DNA of 64,000 bases, from positions 1 through 64,000 of the forward strand of contig CAYSAM010000002.1 in the NCBI GenBank assembly GCA_964429015.1, given 5' to 3'. Position numbers and translations under genes: made by a program. Numbering within the stretch: position 1 is the first letter of the stretch; each line of letters opens with the position of its first letter. This DNA is from MFAQ01 sp964429015 (lineage in GTDB: Bacteria > Patescibacteriota > Microgenomatia > UBA1400 > MFAQ01). Of the stretch, positions 7,383-15,210 are shown in pieces. The notes below the pieces were generated by a model. The model was not told the DNA's origin, made no database searches, and saw nothing but the letters and a program-made list of their open reading frames with translations.

Positions 7383-8588
7383 TTATACCAATTTTAAATA
7401 TTTTCTCTTCCCCACTCTCACCACCCCTGGCGCCAAAATTGTCTGCTCTCGCACCAGTCTCACTTCATCTAGATATATTGCCCCTTCAGAAAGTAAAATC
7501 TTAAACTCTGAGTTACTGCTCACCAATCTATTATCCAAAAGCACCGCCATCAAGCTATTCTCCCCACCCATTACAGCCAGTGGAAACTCTACTCTTACTT
7601 CTTTGGTTTCTTCCCCTGCTGTTTTATCAACTACCGTTTTCTGAAAGTGATCTTCTGCTTGTTTTACCGCCATAAAACCATGCAGTTCTTCCACAACCAA
7701 CTTTGCCAGTTCTTTTTTGAGAATCATAGGGTTCTCTTTTTGTTCCAGTCTAGCCTGAACTTCTTCAATAACTTCTTTTTTAGCGTTAGTCCCCATCTCG
7801 TAGTAAGTCACAATTACCTCATCAGCAATAGACATGATCTTGCCATAAATATCTTCTGGACCATCTTCTATCCAAACCGCATTCCCCCAGCTCTTACTCA
7901 TTTTCCGTCCATCGGTTCCAGGCAAAAACCCATTTGCCACCACAAAGGTATCCTTATTCCGCAAATTCTTTTGCAAGGTTCTACCTGCCTGCATATTAAA
8001 AGTCTGGTCTGTACCTCCAAACTGAATATCAGTATCCAAGTGGTAACTATCATATCCTTGCATAAGCGGGTAAATTGTTTCCGGAAGACTAACCCTCTCA
8101 CCTTTAGTTAAGCGCTTTTTAATAAGCTCTCTACTAATAAAGTCATTCAGGGAAAAGTTCTTAGCAACACCCAAAATATCGCCAAAATTTAATTTACTAA
8201 GCCACTCACTATTGTGAACTACGCTGACCAAAGAAAAATCCAAAAACTTCTCTGCTTGTCTTTTATAAGTTTCAAAATTTACTTTAATTTCTTCATCAGT
8301 TAGCACTGGTCGCTCAGCTTCTTTATCAGAAGTGTCGCCAATCTTGGCAGTAAAGTCTCCAATCAAAAAGGTCACCTTATGACCAAGATCAGCCATAATT
8401 TGCAGTTTACGAAGACCAAAAGCATGCCCCAAATGTATTCTGGTAGCCGTAGGGTCAATCCCCATATATACGTTCAAAGTTTTCCCAGAGTTAAGAAACT
8501 CCAAAAGCTTGCTCCTATCAGGGATAATATTCTCTACGCCTCTAGTAACCAAGGCGTCAATTAATTCTTTCTTTCTACTCTCTTCCAT
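7383..8588 (-). CDS. tyrS: Tyrosyl-tRNA synthetase
   Basis: A 401-aa class I synthetase. HIGH-type motif HLGHAFGLRKL around residue 52, a KMSKSWGN motif near 235, and a C-terminal S4-like RNA-binding domain (LLSEGAIYLDEVRL). The HLGH context and the KMSKS form correspond to the TyrZ-like branch. It is preceded at 10 nt by a DUF1704-family gene and followed by hisS, so the three form a minus-strand run. Confidence 0.95.
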   Translation of the reverse strand: MEESRKKELIDALVTRGVENIIPDRSKLLEFLNSGKTLNVYMGIDPTATRIHLGHAFGLRKLQIMADLGHKVTFLIGDFTAKIGDTSDKEAERPVLTDEEIKVNFETYKRQAEKFLDFSLVSVVHNSEWLSKLNFGDILGVAKNFSLNDFISRELIKKRLTKGERVSLPETIYPLMQGYDSYHLDTDIQFGGTDQTFNMQAGRTLQKNLRNKDTFVVANGFLPGTDGRKMSKSWGNAVWIEDGPEDIYGKIMSIADEVIVTYYEMGTNAKKEVIEEVQARLEQKENPMILKKELAKLVVEELHGFMAVKQAEDHFQKTVVDKTAGEETKEVRVEFPLAVMGGENSLMAVLLDNRLVSSNSEFKILLSEGAIYLDEVRLVREQTILAPGVVRVGKRKYLKLV

Positions 8589-8598
8589 ACCCTCAATT

Positions 8599-10083
8599 CT
8601 ACCCCATCTTCATCTCAGCTAATATATCTTTTATTCCTTTACCATCATTTAATCCCTTTTTAATCACCGGCCATATTCCCTTTGCCACCACAAAACTACA
8701 TCTCTCTTCATGGATATCGTCAAAAATACCCAAAGCAAACAAATCTTTAACTGCAAAAAGATCCATCCCATCTTTAAACATTATTTTTTCTATCCCCAAC
8801 TCTACCAGTTTTTCCAAAACCAAAGACTGTTCTAAGTACTTCAACTGCGATGAAGTAGTTAGGTGTGAATATCTGTCTGATAACGACCCCCTTCTTCTAA
8901 AAATTCTCATAACTCTGTCATATGTATAGTCAAAAATCTCTGTGTATTCTTGTAAGTTACCAAAAACACTTTTTACATCATACCCTTTTTTCTCGGCATA
9001 TTTTCTAAAATAATAGTCAAAACATTCATAAAAAGTTGCGCCTTTCTTCTTCATTTCCAATATCCTAAAATAGAGAGATTCTGGTTCTTTTGGTTGTAGA
9101 TCCATTTTTTGTCTAGTTTTCTGTTCCACCCATTTACCCAACATCTCTGTCATTATCGATGATCTTCCGCCTGCAGAATATCTGTCCATTATCTTCAGAG
9201 CTTTACCTCCAAATTCGGCATTTGCAGCATGACCTTCTATTTCATGAGCCAAAACCGGTAAAAAATCTTCTACTCGAATTCGCATTTCTTTGCCGATATT
9301 TATTTTTTTATCTTTAGTATTTATTGCCATCGATGTTTTGTCTGTTTTTCTCCGTACAACTTTCCATTCACTAAAGTTTAGTTTTTTAAACAAATAGTCA
9401 GCCAAAATCTCAGCGTCATCTTCATCAACCCAGACATTTGGGAATTCATAATCACTAACATTGTTCTTTTCAATCTCTTCCACACGATCCTCAAGCACCT
9501 TTCCCAAAACCACAAAGTCACCATTCTCATCAAATTCAGGGAATACCCCATTAACAAACTTGTCCACTCTCTCTGTTTTTCTTGGACTCCACCCATCGAG
9601 AATAATATCTTCGGCAATTTTTACATTCACATATCTCTTGTATATTTCTAAGATAATACTTGCAGCTACCACCAAATCAGTTTCTTCTCCACTATTAGTC
9701 TCTCTAAGTAAGTCTTTTATTCTTCCTTTAAATTTTCTATATTCAGATACTTTTTTCAAAAGGCTCTCATCATCCACATTTTTCCTCTTTCTCTCTGGTT
9801 CAGAATAATTTGTCAAATCACCATGACTCTCCCAATAGTGTTTTTCCAACTCAAACCTTCTTGACGCAACTTCTTCGTAGTCAGTTTTATCCTTTTCAAC
9901 CTTCATCTTTTTTATACCATTCAGACTCTCGTACAAGCCATTTTCCAATTCACCCAACACACTCCTTTCCACCTCATTTAAAACTAGCCTTTTCTCAAAA
10001 TCTTCCTTTTTCCAGCCCTCAACCAGCTCAACCGATCTGGTCGGATATGGCCACGTCTTTCCTCCTTCGTAGTTCAAACTCAT
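8599..10083 (-). CDS. DUF1704/MATCAP-like putative zinc metallopeptidase
   Basis: A 494-aa protein. Residues near 280 read LAHEIEGHAANAE, i.e. an HExxxH zinc motif as in the DUF1704 family (whose eukaryotic members are the MATCAP tubulin carboxypeptidases), followed by a distal EMLGKWVEQ helix that could give the third ligand. The first 200 residues are charged and helical. Bacterial members are cytoplasmic and of unknown substrate. The ATG has only a weak purine-rich upstream region. It precedes tyrS by 10 nt. Confidence 0.65.
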   Translation of the reverse strand: MSLNYEGGKTWPYPTRSVELVEGWKKEDFEKRLVLNEVERSVLGELENGLYESLNGIKKMKVEKDKTDYEEVASRRFELEKHYWESHGDLTNYSEPERKRKNVDDESLLKKVSEYRKFKGRIKDLLRETNSGEETDLVVAASIILEIYKRYVNVKIAEDIILDGWSPRKTERVDKFVNGVFPEFDENGDFVVLGKVLEDRVEEIEKNNVSDYEFPNVWVDEDDAEILADYLFKKLNFSEWKVVRRKTDKTSMAINTKDKKINIGKEMRIRVEDFLPVLAHEIEGHAANAEFGGKALKIMDRYSAGGRSSIMTEMLGKWVEQKTRQKMDLQPKEPESLYFRILEMKKKGATFYECFDYYFRKYAEKKGYDVKSVFGNLQEYTEIFDYTYDRVMRIFRRRGSLSDRYSHLTTSSQLKYLEQSLVLEKLVELGIEKIMFKDGMDLFAVKDLFALGIFDDIHEERCSFVVAKGIWPVIKKGLNDGKGIKDILAEMKMG

Positions 10084-10142
10084 ATCCCATATTCTACCAC
10101 CTGTTATAATTAGCCAATATTTTACCTTTACAGGAGGCTAAT

Positions 10143-10499
10143 TTGAACTTAATGTCATTAGATAATAAAGGTTGGGCAACTATTTTCCATCGTGATCCAG
10201 GAAAAACCACCGCATTTTTAATTTCAGAACAAGAGAATGGATACTGTCTACCTCTATCAGTTAGCGATCTTATTGCATTATGTTTATGCATCGCTACCCC
10301 AACAGGTATCGAAAGAGAAGCTTACTTGCCAGACGAAGGAATCGAAGTAAAAGTAAAAATTATTGTAGGAAAAGGTGCCATCGAAATCGACTGGGGTAAG
10401 AAAAAAGTGTGCACATTAAATACCATGGATTTCTTAACTCAGGCAGCACCACAATTTTTAGACCAATACCTCAATCCAACAACTTGGAATCGACGCTAG
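10143..10499 (+). CDS. Hypothetical 118-aa protein
   Basis: Not recognised. A small mixed alpha/beta soluble protein with a central beta-rich stretch (VKVKIIVGKGAIEIDWGKKK). AGGAGG at 10132-10137 supports initiation at TTG 10143 (5-nt spacing) or ATG 10152 (14-nt spacing). A TATAAT lies at 10104-10109 and a strong terminator follows at 10507-10537, so it is a monocistronic unit between two divergent/convergent minus-strand genes. Confidence 0.65.
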   Translation: MNLMSLDNKGWATIFHRDPGKTTAFLISEQENGYCLPLSVSDLIALCLCIATPTGIEREAYLPDEGIEVKVKIIVGKGAIEIDWGKKKVCTLNTMDFLTQAAPQFLDQYLNPTTWNRR

Positions 10500-10506
10500 C
10501 CACCAA

Positions 10507-10537
10507 AGTCCCCGTACACAACGGGGACTTTTATTTT
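10507..10537 (+). terminator. Intrinsic terminator
   Basis: AGTCCCCGT (10507-10515) pairs with ACGGGGACT (10521-10529), followed by a T-rich tail. It ends the 118-aa gene; in the other orientation it may also serve thrS. Confidence 0.85.
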
Positions 10538-10539
10538 AT

Positions 10540-11802
10540 CTACACTACTTTTTCTTTAATCTCCAAAAGAATCTTCGATGTGACTTCTTCCACACTCATC
10601 GTACCTAAGTCTTTTTGCCCACGAGCACGTAAAGACACAGTTTTATTCTCTGCCTCTTTTTCTCCCACAATTATCATGTAAGGAGTTTTCATGGCTTCTG
10701 CACTGCGGATTTTTTTACCCAAAGACTCAGCATCAGTATCGAGCTCCACCCTAATCCCAGCCTTTTTCAAACTCTCAGCTACTTCAGTTGCGTACTCCAT
10801 CACTTTTTCCGAAATGGGTAAAACTTTTACTTGTACAGGCGAAAGCCATAAAGGCAAGGCACCATTGGTGTGCTCCAATAAAAACGCAGCGATTCTCTCT
10901 ACCGCTCCAATACTAGATCGGTGTACCACCAAAGGTCTTTTCTCTTCACCATTACTATCTATATACTTAAGATCAAATCTGGTAGGCATCACAAAGTCAT
11001 ACTGCACAGTAAAGGCTGTTTCTTCTACACCGTTCATCTTGGTCATCTGCACATCAATCTTGGGACCATAAAAAGCCGCCTCGTCTTTTGCTTCCACAAA
11101 TTCTACATTTCGCTCTTTAAGTACTTTGCGAAGAATTTCTTCAGAATCCCCCCAAGCTTTTGGATCATCAAAATATTTTTCCTTGTTTTCTCGGTCGCCA
11201 AGAGATAATCTATATCTATAGTTCTCACCCATTTTTAGACCAAACACTCCAGCCATATAGTCAATCAAGTCAAGTGCTCCAGCAATTTCCTTATGAGCTT
11301 GGTCAGAATCAGCACAAATAATATGTGCGTCAGCCAAACAAAAGGAACGAACACGAGTAAGCCCAGACAGCACACCAGATAATTCATAACGATAAAGTTT
11401 TGCCATCTCCGCAATTCTCATTGGCAGCTCTCTATAACTCCTTGGCTTGCTAAGGTACAGCTCAAAGTGATGCGGACAGGTCATAGGTCGAAGCATAAAC
11501 TCTTCACCATCTACATCTATGGGAGCATACATCGTGTCCTTGTAATAAGGATAATGTCCAGATTTTTTATAAAGGTCAATCTTGGCTATGTCTGGAGTGT
11601 AAACATGTTGGTATCCCCACGCCAGCTCTGTGTCCACCACAAATCTCTCTAATTCCCGGCGAAAAGTAGCTCCACGGGAAGTCCAAAGGGGCAAACCCTT
11701 TCCTACTGTATCCGAAAAAGTAAACAGGTCTAGTTCTCTACCCAAAACCCTATGATCTCTAGGATCTAAATTTTCTTCGTTTATTTTTTGTTGGTTATCC
11801 AT
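10540..11802 (-). CDS. thrS: Threonyl-tRNA synthetase, short form without TGS and editing domains
   Basis: A 420-aa class II synthetase against about 640 aa for the usual bacterial enzyme. It begins directly at the catalytic core (DHRVLGRELDLFTFSD), with motif 2 (LYRYELSGVLSGLTRVRSF), the zinc/threonine-site residues in LRPMTCPHH and motif 3 (HRSSIGAVERIAAFLLEH), then the C-terminal anticodon domain. The N-terminal TGS and serine-editing domains are absent, as in other reduced genomes, so Ser-tRNA-Thr would need clearing by another factor. A T-box with a Thr codon as apparent specifier lies upstream and a separate structured repeat sits between it and the start codon. Confidence 0.95.
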   Translation of the reverse strand: MDNQQKINEENLDPRDHRVLGRELDLFTFSDTVGKGLPLWTSRGATFRRELERFVVDTELAWGYQHVYTPDIAKIDLYKKSGHYPYYKDTMYAPIDVDGEEFMLRPMTCPHHFELYLSKPRSYRELPMRIAEMAKLYRYELSGVLSGLTRVRSFCLADAHIICADSDQAHKEIAGALDLIDYMAGVFGLKMGENYRYRLSLGDRENKEKYFDDPKAWGDSEEILRKVLKERNVEFVEAKDEAAFYGPKIDVQMTKMNGVEETAFTVQYDFVMPTRFDLKYIDSNGEEKRPLVVHRSSIGAVERIAAFLLEHTNGALPLWLSPVQVKVLPISEKVMEYATEVAESLKKAGIRVELDTDAESLGKKIRSAEAMKTPYMIIVGEKEAENKTVSLRARGQKDLGTMSVEEVTSKILLEIKEKVV

Positions 11803-11830
11803 TTTTTTGTTTGTTTAAATAACTATTAAG

Positions 11831-11996
11831 CAATTTAAAAATTTGTGAGACTTATTCTTCGTGACGATATTTTGCAAGGTGCGTAGAGCATGGTCTCCTG
11901 TAGTCAGGAGTCTAGGCACCGCAAACAAGAAAATTTTGCCGCTGGCAAAATCTTTCGGTCGGCACGAATGATATAAGTGAACAAATTTAAAATTGC
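11831..11996 (+). ncRNA. Structured repeat element, copy 1 (candidate new RNA family)
   Basis: Three-way-junction-like fold on the plus strand: an outer helix whose arms run from 11831 to 11860 and 11963 to 11996; hairpin 1 with GGTGC/GCACC and CTCCTG/CAGGAG; hairpin 2 with GAAAATTTTGCC/GGCAAAATCTTTC and one bulged C; then CTTTCGGTCG. Core sequence is shared with the elements at 22928 and 39745, while outer arms are unrelated in sequence but paired. A T-G pair in the outer arm fits RNA from the plus strand. It lies in the thrS leader, antisense to thrS. Confidence 0.7.
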
Positions 11997-12005
11997 ATTA
12001 AAAAC

Positions 12006-12151
12006 AAAAAACTACCGATCACGCAGGAACCCTTTCGGGCGGTTCCATCCTGCTTCTTGGTAGCTCTTTATTCATCAAACTTGGTATTGATCACCTGTTT
12101 CTCCTTGGTTGGTAGCCAGATCAACAAAACAATTCAACTTCTTAAATTATA
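12006..12151 (-). promoter_or_regulatory. T-box riboswitch of thrS, apparent threonine (ACA) specifier
   Basis: On the minus strand a TATAAT (12146-12151) lies in the end of the upstream gene. Stem I is closed by TTGATC (12119-12124) and GATCAA (12087-12092) and carries GAGAA-ACA-GG with ACA at 12098-12096. The antiterminator is textbook: GCAGGA (12053-12048), bulge TGGAACC (12047-12041), GCCC-GAAA-GGGT, TCCTGC (12028-12023). CTACC/GGTAG (12062-12058 and 12016-12012) extend it and six T follow (12011-12006). Gene identity and specifier agree. The bulge TGGA predicts a tRNA with U73, which should be checked against this genome's tRNA-Thr. Confidence 0.75.
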
Positions 12152-12790
12152 CACCATTTCGCGGTTCTTCTTTCTTTTCTCGGCTTTAAAATTTTCAACC
12201 CTATGTTTTTTAATCCACTCCCAAGTCTTAGGAAATAGCTCTTCAGCTTTCTCACCAAAAAGCTTTTTCAACCTATTTTCTCTTGCGTGAGCCATCTCAA
12301 ACGGCTTTATCGTATATGGAGGATATGGCTCGCTATCTACATAAAACAGTTTCAAATCTCTATCTATAACAAAGTTTTTCAAATTAACTCCTGGACAAAC
12401 CCCGTCTCTCTCATAAACAAGTAAAGATTCAGCTACAAACTCATCAACCAGCTTCAAAATTTCGTTATTCAAAGCATTGCCCTCGATTAACTTGTCCAAG
12501 CGGTCACCATGAATCTCACTTGAAAAAGCTACTGCCTTTACTCCACCACTACCCCCCCCAATTACCCAATCCGTCTCGGGAATGAAGCGACTCAGTCCAC
12601 TCGCTCTCCTAGATGGTGTCTCACTTATATACTTCAGTGCCTTTTCTTTGCTTTCAAAAGTTTTTCCCAGCTTAACAATCTTTCCTAAACTCTCCAGTCT
12701 CCTAATTTCGTTATAGTAATTTTGTTCTCCTTTTAACTCCTCAATTTGAGTTGGTTGATTGTGGTTTTCTAAAAAACTTAATTCAGGCAC
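12134..12790 (-). CDS. Hypothetical protein, possibly kinase-like
   Basis: A 218-aa soluble protein. The stretch GVCPGVNLKNFVIDRDLKLF followed by YVDSEPY resembles the catalytic-loop to DxD region of aminoglycoside-phosphotransferase/RIO-like kinases (HGDLxxxNFxxD...xxID), but the catalytic aspartate position reads GVN and no clear nucleotide loop is seen apart from GGGSGG near residue 80. It may be a degenerate phosphotransferase; the assignment is weak. The thrS promoter lies inside its last codons. Confidence 0.5.
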   Translation of the reverse strand: MPELSFLENHNQPTQIEELKGEQNYYNEIRRLESLGKIVKLGKTFESKEKALKYISETPSRRASGLSRFIPETDWVIGGGSGGVKAVAFSSEIHGDRLDKLIEGNALNNEILKLVDEFVAESLLVYERDGVCPGVNLKNFVIDRDLKLFYVDSEPYPPYTIKPFEMAHARENRLKKLFGEKAEELFPKTWEWIKKHRVENFKAEKRKKNREMVYNLRS

Positions 12791-12811
12791 AATTTAATAT
12801 ACCACAACCTC

Positions 12812-12846
12812 TTGACAAGTTGGCAGTCTATGTATTAGACTGCTAA
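12812..12846 (+). promoter_or_regulatory. hsp20 promoter with CIRCE-like operator
   Basis: TTGACA (12812-12817), 17-nt spacer, TTAGAC (12835-12840). An inverted repeat, TTGGCAGTC - 9 nt - GACTGCTAA (12820-12846), overlaps spacer and -10. Spacing and outer bases match the HrcA operator CIRCE (TTAGCACTC-N9-GAGTGCTAA); the inner changes are symmetrical, so the dyad is preserved. Confidence 0.65.
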
Positions 12847-12902
12847 TGGTTAACCAAAAAGTATTATTAATTACTATTTATTAATTACATATACAAAAAA
12901 AT

Positions 12903-13310
12903 ATGTCCTTAAGCTTAGTACCAAAATCCTTCTGGTCCTTCCCAGAAAAATCATTACTAGACGACGACTTCTTCACTCCCGCCGTTACCGGCTCAGATCT
13001 CGCTGTTTCCGAAGATGAAAAAAACGTCTACATCGAAGCCAACATGCCAGGGCTCGAAAGCGACGACATCGAAGTCACCTACCACAAAGGCCAATTATGG
13101 CTGAGGGGTAGCAAAAAAGAGGAAGAAGAAAATAAAAAACGCAAATTCTACCGCTACTCCAGCAACTCCTTCAGCTACCGCCTTGCTGTCCCCGGCGACA
13201 TCGACGAAAAAAGCGAACCAGAGGCACAGTACAAAAACGGTGTCATGAAAGTCACCTTCAAAAAACTAGCCGAAGCCCAACCCAAAAAAATCACCGTCAA
13301 AAAATCATAG
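12903..13310 (+). CDS. Small heat-shock protein, Hsp20/alpha-crystallin family
   Basis: A 135-aa chaperone with the alpha-crystallin domain at about residues 32-120: NVYIEANMPGLESDDIEVTYHKGQ opens it and the C-terminal NGVMKVTFKK strand closes it. It holds unfolded proteins in an ATP-independent way in the cytoplasm. The gene is visibly richer in C at third positions than its neighbours, which may reflect high expression or acquisition. A CIRCE-like operator and a strong terminator flank it, so it is a single-gene heat-shock unit. Confidence 0.92.
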   Translation: MSLSLVPKSFWSFPEKSLLDDDFFTPAVTGSDLAVSEDEKNVYIEANMPGLESDDIEVTYHKGQLWLRGSKKEEEENKKRKFYRYSSNSFSYRLAVPGDIDEKSEPEAQYKNGVMKVTFKKLAEAQPKKITVKKS

Positions 13311-13337
13311 TATTTTCAAAAAAACAAAATAAAAAAA

Positions 13338-13363
13338 GGAGTCTTTGTATGACTCCTTTTTTT
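13338..13363 (+). terminator. Intrinsic terminator of hsp20
   Basis: AGGAGTC (13338-13344) and GACTCCT (13351-13357) with seven T after. Confidence 0.85.
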
Positions 13364-13398
13364 ATGTATATTTAAATTACCACCAATTAAACAAAATA

Positions 13399-15090
13399 GT
13401 GAAAAAACCGGCCCCCAAGAAGAAAAGCTCACCAACAAATTCAAACAAGAATCTAACTCTTGTTTTTATAACCATCATCATTTTCCTACTTGGTAGTTAT
13501 CTATTTAAACCAAGTCATAAATTTTTCCGAAAAGTTTTAGGTCTTTCCAGTAGCACTTACTACATCTCACCTAATGGTAGCGATACAAACCCAGGTACTT
13601 CTACTCTTCCTTTCAAAACTTATCCGTATGCTGAATCAAAGGCGGTCAGTGGCGACAGCATATATTTCATGCCTGGTACATATAAGACCATGGTGGAGGT
13701 CACCAAAAACGGTTTAAATATTTTTGGTCAAAATGCCATTATCGATGCCGCGGGCTTAAAATCAGCTCTCCAAATTCACGGCAGCGATGTTACTGTTGAC
13801 GGTATCGAGGCTATGCACAGTAACTCTCACATTGTCTATATCACCGGCAAAAGAGTTACTCTCCGCAACAGCTATATTCACGACGGTGTCTACGAAAACC
13901 GTAACGCCACCACAGGCATGCCAATCCACGGAAACTGGGGATCAGGACTTTCCATAAAACACGATGTTGTAAACAAAGTAGAAAGAATGGCTGAAAATGT
14001 CAAAGTTGACAATGTTGTCATCGAAAGAGTCTATGGAGAAGGTCTAGATACTTACGGTGTCAAAAACATAACCGTCACCAACTCAACCATCAAAGACGCC
14101 TACAGTATTGGTTTCTATATCGACAATAGTTCCTATGTAACTTTCGAAAATAACTTTGCCTACTGCAGTGGCGACGCTCGCTTCAAAAGATCAAACGGCG
14201 AAGTTATGACAGCGTTCTCAATGGCTACAGAAAAAATCGAAAAATGGTATCCCACTCTCGTCTACGGACCACAACTCAACAACGCGAGAATCGTAAACAA
14301 TATCAGTTATGGCTGCAACGGTATCAGTATGTGGGGCACAGAGTACGCTGGAGTTGCCGATAACGGTTTAATAAACTCACTAATTGCCCACAACACCATT
14401 TTAGCTTCACCAAAAACCACCTCAATCTATCTTGCAAGTGGTATAACCCACAGAAACGTAAGGGTTGTTAACAACTTGGTTAGTGGATCTATAAGTCTTC
14501 CCACAGGAGTTGTTGGAAGTGGAAATTTAACAAAAATATCTTATGTTCCCAGTACGTATTCTGCGACTGCAATAAAACCAACCACAGGCGTCAATAAGGG
14601 CGTGGTGCTAGCAGATGTTACAAAAGATTTTGGAGGCGCAACTCGCGACAAACTACCCGATGTCGGAGCATGGGAAATAAATGGAATAGTTGTAACTACA
14701 ACTGCCACTCCAACCCCCACAATTATTGTAGCCACACCAACTCCAACCCCCACCCCAACAGCAACCCCAACCACGACCATCTCCACAAATTCAAAACCTG
14801 TTATAAAAAACACTTGGTTTAGTTTCAATGCCACCAAAGGAGCTCTTCATTCCTCAAATGTTACAGCTACTGACGCAAACCTAACCAACTCCCTCTCTAT
14901 GACCATCACGGGATTACCAACGGGAATAAGTAAAGGCAATTGTAATACCAAAAATTGGGGAAGCGAAATAGCCATTATTTGTAATATTTCCGGTACACCA
15001 ACCACCAAAGGCAGCTACCCAGTCACAGTCAAAGTAACCGACAACAAAGGAGGTTCAAGTTCCGTTACCGCAACCTTTACGGTTTGGTAA
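13399..15090 (+). CDS. Secreted/anchored beta-helix protein with Thr-Pro linker and Ig-like domain
   Basis: A 563-aa protein from GTG 13399; the earlier in-frame ATG (13345) overlaps the hsp20 terminator. After a basic N-terminus a single membrane segment (about residues 20-40) is followed by VLGLSSSTYYISPNGSDTN and a right-handed parallel beta-helix (pectate-lyase-like, many short NxxI repeats) to about residue 400. A TPTPT linker about residues 435-475 leads to a C-terminal putative-Ig domain (SYPVTVKVTDNKGG). It is a likely cell-surface polysaccharide-binding or -cleaving protein. A relative with the same layout is at 32652-34463. Confidence 0.75.
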   Translation: MKKPAPKKKSSPTNSNKNLTLVFITIIIFLLGSYLFKPSHKFFRKVLGLSSSTYYISPNGSDTNPGTSTLPFKTYPYAESKAVSGDSIYFMPGTYKTMVEVTKNGLNIFGQNAIIDAAGLKSALQIHGSDVTVDGIEAMHSNSHIVYITGKRVTLRNSYIHDGVYENRNATTGMPIHGNWGSGLSIKHDVVNKVERMAENVKVDNVVIERVYGEGLDTYGVKNITVTNSTIKDAYSIGFYIDNSSYVTFENNFAYCSGDARFKRSNGEVMTAFSMATEKIEKWYPTLVYGPQLNNARIVNNISYGCNGISMWGTEYAGVADNGLINSLIAHNTILASPKTTSIYLASGITHRNVRVVNNLVSGSISLPTGVVGSGNLTKISYVPSTYSATAIKPTTGVNKGVVLADVTKDFGGATRDKLPDVGAWEINGIVVTTTATPTPTIIVATPTPTPTPTATPTTTISTNSKPVIKNTWFSFNATKGALHSSNVTATDANLTNSLSMTITGLPTGISKGNCNTKNWGSEIAIICNISGTPTTKGSYPVTVKVTDNKGGSSSVTATFTVW

Positions 15091-15120
15091 ACAGAAAAAC
15101 CTTCAGAAGTCCAAAAAAAA

Positions 15121-15164
15121 TCCTCCCCTGTCAAGGGGAGGTGTCCGTTAGGACGGAGGGGTTT
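15121..15164. repeat. Intergenic GGGGAGG-type repeat
   Basis: CTCCCCT pairs with AGGGGAG, followed by GTCC/GGAC and GGAGGGG. This is a familiar dispersed bacterial intergenic repeat. It lies between the beta-helix gene and the next terminator. Confidence 0.6.
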
Positions 15165-15180
15165 CTGCCACAGACACCAT

Positions 15181-15210
15181 AAAAAAAGACCTCTACTTAG
15201 GGGTCTTTTT
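15181..15210 (-). terminator. Bidirectional terminator
   Basis: AAAAAGACC (15183-15191) pairs with GGTCTTTTT (15202-15210); T-runs are on both strands. It serves the convergent genes on each side. Confidence 0.7.

Noticed and set aside
11831..11996. Structured element as a minus-strand riboswitch of thrS, trxB and yjjX
   Set aside because: Its position upstream of three minus-strand genes suggested this, but the G-T pairs favour the plus strand and the three genes share no metabolite.
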